NCBI GenBank assembly: GCA_964230605.1
Contig: CAXRIN010000083.1
Location: forward strand, 24,078-88,077
Origin: GCA-002722245 sp964230605
GTDB lineage: Bacteria > Bacteroidota > Bacteroidia > Flavobacteriales_C > GCA-002722245
Direction of reading: 5' to 3'
Length of the DNA: 64,000 nucleotides
The position numbers and the translations under genes were made by a program. This document shows, piece by piece, positions 49,301 to 58,555 of this stretch. The first letter of the stretch is position 1, and the number at the start of each line of letters is the position of its first letter. A model generated the notes under the pieces. That model ran no database searches, was not told where the DNA came from, and worked only from the letters and a program-made list of their open reading frames with translations.

Positions 49301-50017
49301 ATGAAGGTTGATATTTTAGCATTTGCCGCTCATCCAGATGATGTGGAAATAAGTTGTGGAGGAACCATTTTAAAGCATGTTGAAATGGGGTATAAAGTAG
49401 CTGTTGTTGATTTGACTCAAGGAGAATTAGGAACAAGAGGTAGTGCTGAAACTCGTAAAGTTGAAGCTGCGGATGCATCTAAAATTTTAGGATTAGTGGC
49501 GCGTGAGAATTTGTTTATGCAGGATGGTTTTTTTACTAATTCTGAAGAGAATAAGAAAAAGATTGTTCAAGCGATTAGAAAGTATCAACCAAAAATTGTT
49601 CTGGCTAATTCTATTTCTGATCGTCATCCAGACCATGGCAGAGGAAGCTCAATTGTAAGTGATGCTTGTTTTTTAGCAGGTTTACCCAAAATAGAAACTT
49701 TTGATGGAGAGAAGTTGCAAGAGGCGTGGCGTCCAGAGGTAATTTATCATTACATACAAGATTATTGGATTGAACCAGATTTTATCGTTGATATCTCTAA
49801 GTTTATAGATCGAAAAGTTGAAGCGATATCTTCTTACAAAACACAGTTTTACGATCCCAACAGTACTGAGCCAGAAACGCCAATAAGCGGTAAAGAATTT
49901 TTCGATTTTATTAAAGCTCGAGCTATGCAATTCGGAAGATTAATAAAAACTGAATATGCTGAAGGCTTTACTGTTGAAGTACCAATGAAGGTAGAAGATC
50001 TTTTGAAAACTATTTAG
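49301..50017 (+). CDS. bshB1: bacillithiol biosynthesis deacetylase BshB1
   Basis: A 238-residue LmbE/PIG-L-type zinc deacetylase that removes acetate from GlcNAc-malate in bacillithiol synthesis. The zinc motif is FAAHPDDVEISCGG (residues 6-19, His-Pro-Asp-Asp) and the second motif is SDRHPDHGRGS (about 104-114). LTQGELGTRGS (about 38-48) and the end stretch MQFGRLIKTEYAEGF are characteristic of BshB1. ATG 49301 is preferred to an in-frame TTG at 49283. Bacillithiol is the main thiol of many Bacteroidota. Confidence 0.93.
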   Translation: MKVDILAFAAHPDDVEISCGGTILKHVEMGYKVAVVDLTQGELGTRGSAETRKVEAADASKILGLVARENLFMQDGFFTNSEENKKKIVQAIRKYQPKIVLANSISDRHPDHGRGSSIVSDACFLAGLPKIETFDGEKLQEAWRPEVIYHYIQDYWIEPDFIVDISKFIDRKVEAISSYKTQFYDPNSTEPETPISGKEFFDFIKARAMQFGRLIKTEYAEGFTVEVPMKVEDLLKTI

Positions 50018-50079
50018 TCTGATTTTTTTAGGCATTTTACAATATCTCTCGTCCGAGAAAACATTCTTAAATTAGTTGG

Positions 50080-51099
50080 ATGCTCAAAAAGTTTTTCAAA
50101 ATTCTTTTCGGAATCCTTGTTGTTTTATGCTTGTTTAACTGCAATTCAATTTGGTATGGCATTCAACAAGGGAAAGGGCAGTTAAGGATAGTTTGGAATG
50201 CAGAACCTCTTGAACATTTTTTAAACGATCCAAATTATCCAGATTCTCTTAAAGATAAAATTAGGTTAATTGAAGAGATTAAACAGTTTGCCTATGATTC
50301 ATTGGGAATTTATCCCTCAAAGAATTACACTAAAATGTATGATCAGCAAGGTGAGCCAGGGATGTATGTGGTTACTGCTTGTGAACCTTTTGCTCTTAGG
50401 CCATATAAGTGGAGCTTTCCAATAGTTGGAGAGTTTTCTTACAAAGGGTATTTTAAGAAACGAAAAGCCATAAAGGAGGCAAATGAGTTAAAAGAGGACG
50501 GTTATGATACGGATATTGGAGAGGTAAATGCTTGGAGTACTTTAGGGTGGTTTAAGGATCCTGTTATGAGTAGCATGCTACAAAAAAGTGAGGGGCAATT
50601 AGCACGACTTTTAATTCATGAATTGACACATGGGACAATATTTGTTAAGAATGATGTGCAGTTTAATGAAAATTTAGCGTCATTTATCGGTGATAAAGGT
50701 GCTATTTTATTTTTGGAGAATAAATACGGAAAAGATTCAGAAGTGATGAAAGCGTATTTAGGTGAATTATCAGATTTAACTAAAATTAGAGCTCACATGC
50801 ATAGGGCGGCTGATGAACTGAAAACATTTTATGAATCAAACAAGAACAGCCCTTCCATAGAAATCAAGAAAAATAAAATTCAGAAAATACTTTCAGATAT
50901 GGACACGCTTTCACTAAGCTCTTTTAGGAAAGTAAAAGCTATTCAAGCTCAGAGTGATAGTATTAATAATACTTTCTTTACCGATTTCTTAATGTATAGG
51001 GAGGATCAAAAAGAGTTAGAGAGTATTTTTAAAGAAGATTTTCAAAGTGATTTCAATAAGTATTTTGATCATCTTAAAGAAAAGTATACCACGCTCTAA
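50080..51099 (+). CDS. putative zinc aminopeptidase lipoprotein (PF10023/DUF2265-like)
   Basis: A 339-residue exported protein with a lipobox-like LCLFNC (Cys21). GQLRIVWNAEPLEHFLNDPNYPDSLKDKI after the signal resembles the start of the 'Aminopep' family PF10023. The zinc motif is HELTH (H180-E181-x-x-H184), followed by FNENLASFIGDKG (about residues 197-209), where the Glu is the likely third ligand. It should be a membrane-anchored metallopeptidase on the envelope side. The stop overlaps the next start by one base (TAATG), so it is coupled to the nuclease gene. The natural substrate is unknown. Confidence 0.8.
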   Translation: MLKKFFKILFGILVVLCLFNCNSIWYGIQQGKGQLRIVWNAEPLEHFLNDPNYPDSLKDKIRLIEEIKQFAYDSLGIYPSKNYTKMYDQQGEPGMYVVTACEPFALRPYKWSFPIVGEFSYKGYFKKRKAIKEANELKEDGYDTDIGEVNAWSTLGWFKDPVMSSMLQKSEGQLARLLIHELTHGTIFVKNDVQFNENLASFIGDKGAILFLENKYGKDSEVMKAYLGELSDLTKIRAHMHRAADELKTFYESNKNSPSIEIKKNKIQKILSDMDTLSLSSFRKVKAIQAQSDSINNTFFTDFLMYREDQKELESIFKEDFQSDFNKYFDHLKEKYTTL

Positions 51100-53897
51100 T
51101 GAATTCATTTTTAGAAAGATTTGCTAAAGAAATAGCTTCGAGATTTGATTCTCCTAAGGATCTATGTATTGTTCTTCCAACAAAAAGAGCTGTTACATTT
51201 TTAAAGCAAGAATTAGCAAAAGCATATAACAAAACGTTTTGGGCTCCAACATTTTATTCTTTAGGTGAGTTTGTTGAGGGGTTAAGTAAAAATCAAAAAG
51301 AAGAGAGGCTGATATTAATTTTAGAACTCTATGAGGCTTATCTTTCAGTTGTAAAAGAAGAGCCTGAGGATTTAGGTTCTTTTTTGAAATGGGCGCCCAC
51401 CTTATTATCTGATTTTGCGGAAATTGATAGGTATCTAATTGATCCTCAAAACATTTTTAGTTACATCAATGAAGCCAGAGCACTAGAATACTGGAATGTT
51501 AATGGTGAGCCTTTAACAGATGCTCAAAAGCATTACTTACATTTTTGGAAATTACTTGGTGAAATTTATTACGCTTTTCAAAAGCAATTAAACGCAAAAG
51601 GAAAGTCTTACGCGGGAATGCAATTTCGTGAAGTAGCTCAAAATATTGTTCAGTTAGAGGATGAGATTAAGCATAGTAAAGTCATTTTTGCTGGGTTTAA
51701 CGCTTTGAGTTCTGCAGAAGAAAAAATTATTTATTCTTTAATAAAGCGTGGAAAGGCGGAAGTTTTTTGGGATTCAGATGATTACTATTTAAAATCAAAT
51801 GAACAGGAGGCAGGGAGATTCATGCGCAGAATGTTGACTAAATATCCTAATATCCCATTTCAATGGTCTGTAAATGATATTTCAACAACAGAGAAGAAAA
51901 TCAATTTGGTAGCTTGTAATACCGATTCGGCGCAATCACATTATGCTGGCTTGGTTTTACAAAAACATTTCGATCAAGCAACAGCTACTCGAACAGCGGT
52001 GATTTTAAACAATGAAGATTTATTGTTACCACTTTTATATAATTTGCCTCCTAATGTAAATGCGGCAAATATTACAATGGGGTATAGTTTAAAGCTTTCT
52101 CCATTAACTTCTTTTATTAATTCATTATTAGATTGTTGGAGTAATTACAGAGGAAAAGACGATAAGAAGGCATATTATTTTAAAAGTATTTTCCAGCTTA
52201 TTGAGCATCCGTATTTTCAGCATTTAGTAAAAGGTAGCGTAAAGTCAATTCATAGTTTGAAAAGTGAGTTGGTTGATAAAAATGTAGTTTACGTTGGTAG
52301 AAATCGTTTTGAAAAGCATTTTAATTCATTTGATTTTGTTCCACTTTTATTTAATGAATCTGTTTCAACTCAGGAGTTTACTGAAGTATTACTGAAGATT
52401 TTAGGTTTGATTAAAGAAGGGGTGGCCGATTCTGAAATCTCTGATTTAGAAAAGTCGATACAAACTGAATACTTATATAACTACACTTTAATATTTAGGA
52501 AATTTCTAAGATTAGTTGATTATTCCGAGCACCTTCAAACTATTCATATTAAAGTGTTTAAGCGTTTAGTGAATCAATTAGTCGCAACCGAGTCGCTGGC
52601 ATTCTTTGGAGAGCCGCTTAAGGGGTTGCAAATAATGGGGATGCTTGAAACACGATTGTTGGATTTTGATAGAATTATTATGCTTTCCGTTAATGAAAGT
52701 GTTTTGCCGCAAGGGAAAAAAGACAATTCTTTTATACCCTATGATATAAAGAGAGAGTTTGGTTTGCCAACTCACCATGATCATGATGCCGTTTTCGCAA
52801 ACCATTTCTACAGGCTTTTACACAAAGTGAAGAATTTAGATTTGGTTTATTTAAATGGTCAAAACGACTTTGGGGCTGCTGCTGAAAGAAGTCGATTTAT
52901 TGAACAAATTCTATTTGAATTACCTAGAGTGAATCCAAATGTTGTTTTTGAAGAATTTAGTCACAGTCCAAGTCCTTCATTAAGTGATTTGGAAATATCT
53001 TTTACAAAAGACGATCAAACAGAGAGTGCTATTATAGAAAGACTTGAGAAAGGAATATCACCATCGGCATTTAATAAATTCATTGCTTGTGGTTTGGACT
53101 TTTATTATAGATATGTTTTAAAGTTGGGAGAGGCTGATGAGGTTGAAGAAAATTTGAAACATTCAACCTTTGGGACGTGTGTTCATCACGCGCTTGAAAT
53201 GGTTTTTGAGCCACATCTTAAAAAGAACTTGATGGTAAAGGATATTGAATTGATGAAAAAACAATTCGAGCCAATTTTAACTAAGAAATTCCTAGAGTTT
53301 TTAAGCAGAGAAGATTTAATGACAGGGAACAATCTGTTGACGTTTGAGGTAGCAAAACAATATGTGTCTAATTTCTTGGAATTAGAAATCAAAAATATTG
53401 TTGAAGCCCAAACAAAGAAATTGGAATATAGGGTTTTGTCTCAAGAAGATGAGTTAAGCTGGGTTTTACCAGTTGAATTAAATGGCAAAACAATTGAAGT
53501 GAAAATTAAAGGTTTTGCTGATAGGATAGGGCAGGTAGGTGATCAAATTCAATTAGTTGATTACAAAACTGGGAATGTTTCATCCAATGATTTAAGTTTT
53601 ACAAATTGGGAAGACCTGATTGAAAAATCTACCAAAAGTAAAGCACTTCAATTGGCTTTATATGGCTATGTTTATCTAATGGCGAATCCGAGTGTTGATA
53701 ATTTTGTAGCGGGTATTTACAGTTTTAGAAATCTAAAAGCCGGATTGCTTCAATTAAAATGTAATAGAAAGGCTGTTACTGCTGAAGACTTGAGAGAAAA
53801 TATGCCTGGCGTTATTGAAGGTATTGTTTTTAATATGCTTGCAAATAGTAATGAGTTTAAGCATAACCCTGATGCGAAGTATTGTAATTATTGTTGA
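51099..53897 (+). CDS. RecB-type PD-(D/E)XK nuclease, AddB-like
   Basis: A 932-residue protein. The first about 600 residues resemble the inactivated helicase fold of AddB: LCIVLPTKRAVTFLKQEL stands where Walker A would be but lacks GxGKT. The last about 280 residues are a RecB-like nuclease with SPSAFNKFIACGLDFYYRYVLKL (about 655-677) and the catalytic QLVDYKTGN (about 825-833). Cysteines Cys-x-x-Cys at the very end (YCNYC-stop) fit part of an iron-sulfur cluster seen in AddB, but the fourth Cys that normally follows is absent. It probably works with an AddA-like helicase in double-strand break repair, not encoded here. It is coupled to the aminopeptidase gene. Confidence 0.85.
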   Translation: MNSFLERFAKEIASRFDSPKDLCIVLPTKRAVTFLKQELAKAYNKTFWAPTFYSLGEFVEGLSKNQKEERLILILELYEAYLSVVKEEPEDLGSFLKWAPTLLSDFAEIDRYLIDPQNIFSYINEARALEYWNVNGEPLTDAQKHYLHFWKLLGEIYYAFQKQLNAKGKSYAGMQFREVAQNIVQLEDEIKHSKVIFAGFNALSSAEEKIIYSLIKRGKAEVFWDSDDYYLKSNEQEAGRFMRRMLTKYPNIPFQWSVNDISTTEKKINLVACNTDSAQSHYAGLVLQKHFDQATATRTAVILNNEDLLLPLLYNLPPNVNAANITMGYSLKLSPLTSFINSLLDCWSNYRGKDDKKAYYFKSIFQLIEHPYFQHLVKGSVKSIHSLKSELVDKNVVYVGRNRFEKHFNSFDFVPLLFNESVSTQEFTEVLLKILGLIKEGVADSEISDLEKSIQTEYLYNYTLIFRKFLRLVDYSEHLQTIHIKVFKRLVNQLVATESLAFFGEPLKGLQIMGMLETRLLDFDRIIMLSVNESVLPQGKKDNSFIPYDIKREFGLPTHHDHDAVFANHFYRLLHKVKNLDLVYLNGQNDFGAAAERSRFIEQILFELPRVNPNVVFEEFSHSPSPSLSDLEISFTKDDQTESAIIERLEKGISPSAFNKFIACGLDFYYRYVLKLGEADEVEENLKHSTFGTCVHHALEMVFEPHLKKNLMVKDIELMKKQFEPILTKKFLEFLSREDLMTGNNLLTFEVAKQYVSNFLELEIKNIVEAQTKKLEYRVLSQEDELSWVLPVELNGKTIEVKIKGFADRIGQVGDQIQLVDYKTGNVSSNDLSFTNWEDLIEKSTKSKALQLALYGYVYLMANPSVDNFVAGIYSFRNLKAGLLQLKCNRKAVTAEDLRENMPGVIEGIVFNMLANSNEFKHNPDAKYCNYC

Positions 53898-53919
53898 TTT
53901 TTTTAGAGGCAATTAGCTA

Positions 53920-54047
53920 TCTCCCCTCAGTCCTGCGGACAGCTCCCCTCGCTGGGGAGCGGTTCGAAATAAAACAAAGTTTTATTCTTAAAACTGCTTG
54001 TCAACCGCTCCCCAGCGAGGGGAGCTGTCCGCAGGACTGAGGGGAGA
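53920..54047. repeat. perfect 44-45 bp inverted repeat with a hairpin in its loop
   Basis: The arms 53921-53964 and 54003-54046 are exact reverse complements (one more base pair at 53920/54047) and are GC-rich in AT-rich surroundings. Each arm contains a 7-bp sub-stem around GCTCCCC/GGGGAGC. The 38-base loop has its own 8-bp stem AATAAAAC/GTTTTATT (53968-53975 and 53979-53986). It lies between convergent genes, 24 bases after the nuclease stop and nine before the end of the next gene. It may act as a strong two-way terminator. Confidence 0.92.
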
Positions 54048-54055
54048 AAGCACGC

Positions 54056-54688
54056 TTAAAAACTAACCCTACTCACTCTTTTCCCTTTCTCGTATCTTTC
54101 CTTTTTATATAGAATCCCTTTTTTATCAAAGTAAAACCAATTCCCAGACTTTTCACCATTCTTATAATCTCCCGAAAATTCAATACTTCCATTTTTTCGA
54201 AACTGTTTAATAGAGAAAGTCTCAGTAGGATTTTTAAGCGCTCCAAAATCATTTATTGTATCCAATGATTCCTCAGGGTATTTTATTATTTCTTTAATAT
54301 TTCCATTTGAATGAAAGGTCCACGTTAAAGCAGTTTTCAGTCCGTTGTGATCGTGAAAGGAAAGTTCATTAATGCCTTTATCTTTATTCCGTGTTTTACT
54401 CAAACCAACGTAAAATCTTAAATAATCAACTTTTTGATAGGTTACTGTTATTCTAGTTGGTTTAAAACCAAAACCTTCATTTGTATCAATTTCAAAAGTG
54501 TCAATTGGAGCTACCGACGATAAATACGCGGCATAGCTAGAGTCAGAATAATTATCGTTTTTTAGAAAATAGTCTTTCAGATAGATTGTTGATTTTAACG
54601 AATCCAAATACGTAGCCAAATTAAATTGCGCATCTGAATTAAGGGCAATTGAAAAGCTTAGTATGAATAATAAAATCCTCACTTGCAT
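54056..54688 (-). CDS. exported protein with a C-terminal MORN/YwqK-like repeat
   Basis: A 210-residue protein with a signal peptide (about residues 1-20, ending NSDAQF). The middle is unrecognised. The C-terminal third has one or two MORN-like units: IKQFRKNGSIEFSGDYKNGEKSGNWFYFDKKGILYKKERYEKGKR. It probably faces the envelope. It lies 21 bases after the mechanosensitive channel gene on the same strand and may be co-transcribed with it. The large inverted repeat follows nine bases after its end. Function unknown. Confidence 0.72.
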   Translation of the reverse strand: MQVRILLFILSFSIALNSDAQFNLATYLDSLKSTIYLKDYFLKNDNYSDSSYAAYLSSVAPIDTFEIDTNEGFGFKPTRITVTYQKVDYLRFYVGLSKTRNKDKGINELSFHDHNGLKTALTWTFHSNGNIKEIIKYPEESLDTINDFGALKNPTETFSIKQFRKNGSIEFSGDYKNGEKSGNWFYFDKKGILYKKERYEKGKRVSRVSF

Positions 54689-54709
54689 TAAAGTAAATAT
54701 TCAATTCTT

Positions 54710-55768
54710 TTATGCTTGCTTTGTTAAAATTGTTTGAGTTGGGAAAGCGAAATCTAAACCTTCAGCATTGAATCTCTTTAATATTTGTAGATTAATTTTA
54801 GTCTGGGCTTCAAGAATATTTGCGCCAGGAGTAATGAAGTAAACAAATATTATGTTTAAACTGAAGTCGTTAAAAGCATTAAATCCAATGTGAAAAGTTT
54901 CTTCAATGTAGTTTTCTGTATGTTCTTTAGCTATTTCATCTAAGATAGACATTGCTCTTTCAAGCTTGGTTTCATCCATATCGTAGGTTAAGCCTAAATT
55001 CAAAATGATTTTTCGAGATGGCTCAGATGAGATGTTTTCGATAAAGCTGCTTGTGAAAGTAGAGTTAGGGATTGTTACCATTCTACCCTCTAAAGTTGTT
55101 AGTCTTGTTGATCTTAAACCAATTTCTGTAATCGACCCATCAAATCCCCCAACTTTAACCCTGTCTTTAATCTTGAAAGGTTTATCAACGAATATCATAA
55201 TTCCTCCGAAAAGGTTTTTAACAGTGTCCTGCGCGGCTAGTGCAAGAGCTAAACCTCCTATCCCTAATCCAGCTAATAATGCTCCTACATCATATCCAGC
55301 GTTATCTAAACCAACTACAACCGCTATAATCCAAATTGCAGCTCTAATTGTTTTTCTAAGAATTGGTAATAATTGATCATCGAGGTCGCTTTCTGATTTT
55401 TCAACCAATGGTACAAGGTATTCTCTAATTAAAGCATCTACAATTCTTACTAAGCTCCATGCAATTGCAATGATTATTAAGAAGTAATAAGCCTTACCTA
55501 GAAGTGCTTCAATTCTAGGAGCGATTGTGAGCATATGAATTGAATACCATGACCCCGCTAAGGCAATCGTGAAAACCAATGGCTCTTCAATCATGTCATA
55601 TACCAAATCGTCTAAAATAGTTTTAGATTTTTCAGCTCGTGGCTTTAAAATTTTATTAATAAACCAGTGTACTGCTCTTGCAACAAGAATTGATAAAATG
55701 ATAAGACCAAATGCAATAGACCAGTCTTTTACAGTATTCAAATAAAAAGTCTTTTCAAAAAAATCCAT
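54710..55768 (-). CDS. MscS-family mechanosensitive ion channel
   Basis: A 352-residue channel with about five membrane helices (residues about 15-180). The pore helix is GALLAGLGIGGLALALAAQDTVKNLFGG (about 165-192), the TM3 of MscS with its Ala/Gly pattern. The cytosolic beta domain starts with FVDKPFKIKDRVKVGGFDGSITEIGLRSTRLTTLEGRMVTIPN, the standard MscS hallmark. It opens on membrane tension to release solutes after osmotic downshift. It is followed by a MORN-like gene on the same strand. Confidence 0.94.
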   Translation of the reverse strand: MDFFEKTFYLNTVKDWSIAFGLIILSILVARAVHWFINKILKPRAEKSKTILDDLVYDMIEEPLVFTIALAGSWYSIHMLTIAPRIEALLGKAYYFLIIIAIAWSLVRIVDALIREYLVPLVEKSESDLDDQLLPILRKTIRAAIWIIAVVVGLDNAGYDVGALLAGLGIGGLALALAAQDTVKNLFGGIMIFVDKPFKIKDRVKVGGFDGSITEIGLRSTRLTTLEGRMVTIPNSTFTSSFIENISSEPSRKIILNLGLTYDMDETKLERAMSILDEIAKEHTENYIEETFHIGFNAFNDFSLNIIFVYFITPGANILEAQTKINLQILKRFNAEGLDFAFPTQTILTKQA

Positions 55769-55895
55769 AGCTAAAATTCTTACTGCAAATATTGCTTAAA
55801 ATGTTTTAAACAAAAAAGAGTGCCATGCAATACCGTCTTCATTTAAAATTATGTTAGGTTTCAAATGATTAAATTTGCTCTAGAATTAATTAGAA

Positions 55896-56756
55896 ATGTT
55901 TAAGTACAACAACAAAATTTGGTGGCAGTTTTTGTTTAAACCGAGCGGGTATTTTTTTGAAGGGATGGTTTGGAGTGTTTTGTTGTATGGGGCTATTACA
56001 GCTGGCTTAAACTTCCTTTATCTTAATTTTCCTTTTGGAGCTTTTAATATTCCTCCAACTTTTCATACCGTTTTAGGTTTAGTTATAGGTTTGTTGTTGG
56101 TTTTTAGAACAAATACCGCTTATGATAGATGGTGGGAAGGTAGAAAGCATTTGGGAATGCTGGTAAATACATCCAGACATTTCTCGATCAAGGTTGAGTC
56201 GTATTTGAATGATTTTCAATTTGTTGAGTTAATGAAAATCTATCCATATGTTCTTAAAGAGCATTTAAGAAAACAGGATTACATTGAGCTTGAAAGAAAA
56301 GCTCCAGAATGGATGAAAGAAGGATTGAAGAATTCATCGCATAAACCGAATTTTCTTTTAATTGAAATGAGTAAGAAAGTTGCTCTGGCCTTCAAACAAA
56401 ATAATATTTCCGGTGAGCAGTTAATTGTTTTGGAGAATGAAATTGAGAAATTGTCTAATATTCAAGGAGCATGTGAAAGGATTAGAAATACGCCAATTCC
56501 TTTTGGATATGCGGTACATTTGAAACGTATTTTATTAATCTATTTGATGACCTTACCTTTTGGATTTGTAAAAACTTTGGGTTGGTATAGTGTTCCGTTA
56601 ATGATGATGGTTTTCTTTACTATGATAGGGATTGAATTAATTGGGGAGGAAATTGAAGATCCATTTGGAAAGGATGTAAATGATTTACCTGTTGACGAAT
56701 TACAAGATAAAATTGAGGCAAATATTGATGAGATTCATGAGCAATTTAAATTATAG
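55896..56756 (+). CDS. bestrophin-like/UPF0187 membrane channel protein
   Basis: A 286-residue membrane protein of the bestrophin/RFP-TM family, which forms pentameric anion or cation channels. The diagnostic segments are the N-terminal WWQFLFKPSGYFFEG, then GLLLVFRTNTAYDRWWEGRKHLGMLVN (about residues 65-92) with the TNTAYDRWWEGR motif, and ACERIRNTPIPFGYAVHLKRIL (about 195-216), which is the family's neck region. The acidic tail has LIGEEIEDPFGKDVNDLP. It is divergent from mscS. The next gene starts inside its 3' end. Confidence 0.92.
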   Translation: MFKYNNKIWWQFLFKPSGYFFEGMVWSVLLYGAITAGLNFLYLNFPFGAFNIPPTFHTVLGLVIGLLLVFRTNTAYDRWWEGRKHLGMLVNTSRHFSIKVESYLNDFQFVELMKIYPYVLKEHLRKQDYIELERKAPEWMKEGLKNSSHKPNFLLIEMSKKVALAFKQNNISGEQLIVLENEIEKLSNIQGACERIRNTPIPFGYAVHLKRILLIYLMTLPFGFVKTLGWYSVPLMMMVFFTMIGIELIGEEIEDPFGKDVNDLPVDELQDKIEANIDEIHEQFKL

Positions 56757-57234
56757 TTTTTTAGTTTTCACAGTTCTTCTATTAACCGCTTGTGAAGGTG
56801 AACCTGTAAAATCTACAGAATATCCTATTAGCAAGAATTCAATAGAGATTATTGAACAAGATTTAGATTCCCTTTTTCAAGAAGAAAAAGACGTGTTTGT
56901 TGAAGAAGTAAATGAAATCATTCCGAATAAAGATTCTATTCTTTTTTCTCAATTAGTTGGTGAATGGAAAATGGTTTTGAGGATTAAAAAAGGGGAAGTT
57001 GAAATTGGGAATCAACCAATTACAGTTAAATATGCAAATGATTCATTGTTTGAAATGAATAAAATTGGCGTTAAGGGAAACTGGCTTGTAAAAGATAGTT
57101 TAGTAATTAAATCTTGGGTGGAAAAAGGGTTGACTAATTCAGATACGTCAAGAATAGTAAATGTGAATCAGGATTCGTTATCTGTTAGTCCAATAAATTC
57201 TGAGGAAATATTCAAATTAGCTAAGGTTAAATAG
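56737..57234 (+). CDS. small lipoprotein, unknown function
   Basis: A 165-residue lipoprotein. The signal ends in LLTAC (Cys19 from Met 56737) and the mature part is acidic, with a lipocalin-like run (about residues 70-160): LVGEWKMVLRIKKGEVEIG, then KGNWLVKDSLVIKSWVEKG. This suggests an eight-stranded barrel of the type found in Bacteroidota lipocalin-like lipoproteins. It overlaps the bestrophin 3' end by 20 bases; a start at 56728 is also possible. rarA follows after two bases. The role is unknown. Confidence 0.7.
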   Translation: MSNLNYSFLVFTVLLLTACEGEPVKSTEYPISKNSIEIIEQDLDSLFQEEKDVFVEEVNEIIPNKDSILFSQLVGEWKMVLRIKKGEVEIGNQPITVKYANDSLFEMNKIGVKGNWLVKDSLVIKSWVEKGLTNSDTSRIVNVNQDSLSVSPINSEEIFKLAKVK

Positions 57235-57236
57235 AT

Positions 57237-58508
57237 ATGAGTCAGCCATTAGCAGAGAGATTAAGACCAAATTCCCTTGATGATTACATGGGGCAAAAGC
57301 ATTTGATTGGGCCTGAAGGACCAATAAGACTAGCTATTAAAAGCAATTTGTTGCCCAGTATGATATTCTGGGGGCCTCCAGGTGTTGGGAAAACTACGTT
57401 GGCTAACATTATTTCAAAACAGCTGGAAAGACCTTTTTATACATTAAGTGCAATTAACTCTGGTGTTAAAGATGTGCGAGAGGTGATAAAGAAGGCAGAG
57501 TCAAGCGGGTTGTTTAGCGGCGGACACTCTCCTGTTTTGTTTATTGACGAAATTCATAGGTTTAGTAAATCCCAACAAGATTCACTTTTAGGAGCAGTTG
57601 AAAAAGGTGTGGTGACTCTGATTGGTGCAACTACCGAAAATCCATCTTTTGAAGTTATATCGGCACTTTTATCTCGTTGTCAGGTTTATATTTTAGAGCA
57701 TCATTCAAAAGAGGAATTAGAAGCTTTATTACAAAAAGCAATGAAGGAGGATAAAATTCTTCAGCAAAAGAAAATCATATTAAAAGAAACTGAAGCTTTA
57801 ATTAAACTTAGTGGTGGTGATGCTCGGAAACTGCTAAATAATTTTGAGTTAGTTGTCAATTCGATTGGAGGAAATCAAATTGAAATTACAAATGATAAAG
57901 TGCAACAGCATGTTCAAAAGAATTTAGCGATATATGATAAATCTGGTGAACAGCATTATGATATTGTTTCGGCTTTTATAAAATCAATTAGAGGAAGTGA
58001 TCCAAATGCTGCGGTTTACTATTTAGCAAGAATGATAGAGGGAGGTGAAGATCCTAAATTCATTGCAAGACGATTAGTAATAGCTGCTTCGGAAGATATT
58101 GGCTTGGCTAACCCAACTGCACTTGTAATGGCTAATGGATGCTTTGAAGCAGTTAAAAATATTGGTTATCCTGAATGTAGAATTCCATTATCTCAATGCA
58201 CAATATACTTAGCAACTTCGCCCAAAAGTAACAGTGCGTATGAGGCGATTAATAAGGCATTACAAGTTGTGCAGCAAACGGGTGACTTGCCAATTCCTCT
58301 GCATTTAAGAAATGCTCCAACTAAGTTGATGAAAGACCTTAATTACGGAAAGGATTATCAATATTCTCATTCTGGAGAAGGTAATTTTATCAATCAAGAA
58401 TTTTTTCCAGAAGGACTTTCAGGTACTAAATTTTATGAGCCAGGTAATAATAAAAAAGAACAACCAATAAGGGACTGGTTAAAGCAAATTTGGAAAGGGA
58501 AGTATTAA
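57237..58508 (+). CDS. rarA: replication-associated recombination protein A (AAA+ ATPase)
   Basis: A 423-residue AAA+ ATPase of the RarA/MgsA/Mgs1 family that acts at stalled replication forks. Walker A is GPPGVGKTT (about residues 45-53), Walker B is LFIDEIHRF (about 96-104), sensor 1 is IGATTENP and the arginine-finger region SRCQVY follows. The C-terminal tetramerisation domain has DPKFIARRLVIAASEDIGLANP (about residues 272-293), which is diagnostic. Length is normal. It starts two bases after the upstream lipoprotein stop. Confidence 0.95.
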   Translation: MSQPLAERLRPNSLDDYMGQKHLIGPEGPIRLAIKSNLLPSMIFWGPPGVGKTTLANIISKQLERPFYTLSAINSGVKDVREVIKKAESSGLFSGGHSPVLFIDEIHRFSKSQQDSLLGAVEKGVVTLIGATTENPSFEVISALLSRCQVYILEHHSKEELEALLQKAMKEDKILQQKKIILKETEALIKLSGGDARKLLNNFELVVNSIGGNQIEITNDKVQQHVQKNLAIYDKSGEQHYDIVSAFIKSIRGSDPNAAVYYLARMIEGGEDPKFIARRLVIAASEDIGLANPTALVMANGCFEAVKNIGYPECRIPLSQCTIYLATSPKSNSAYEAINKALQVVQQTGDLPIPLHLRNAPTKLMKDLNYGKDYQYSHSGEGNFINQEFFPEGLSGTKFYEPGNNKKEQPIRDWLKQIWKGKY

Positions 58509-58555
58509 TAATTTATAAATCCTAAGTTTTAAGTTTTTGAATTTTAATTGAAGAG

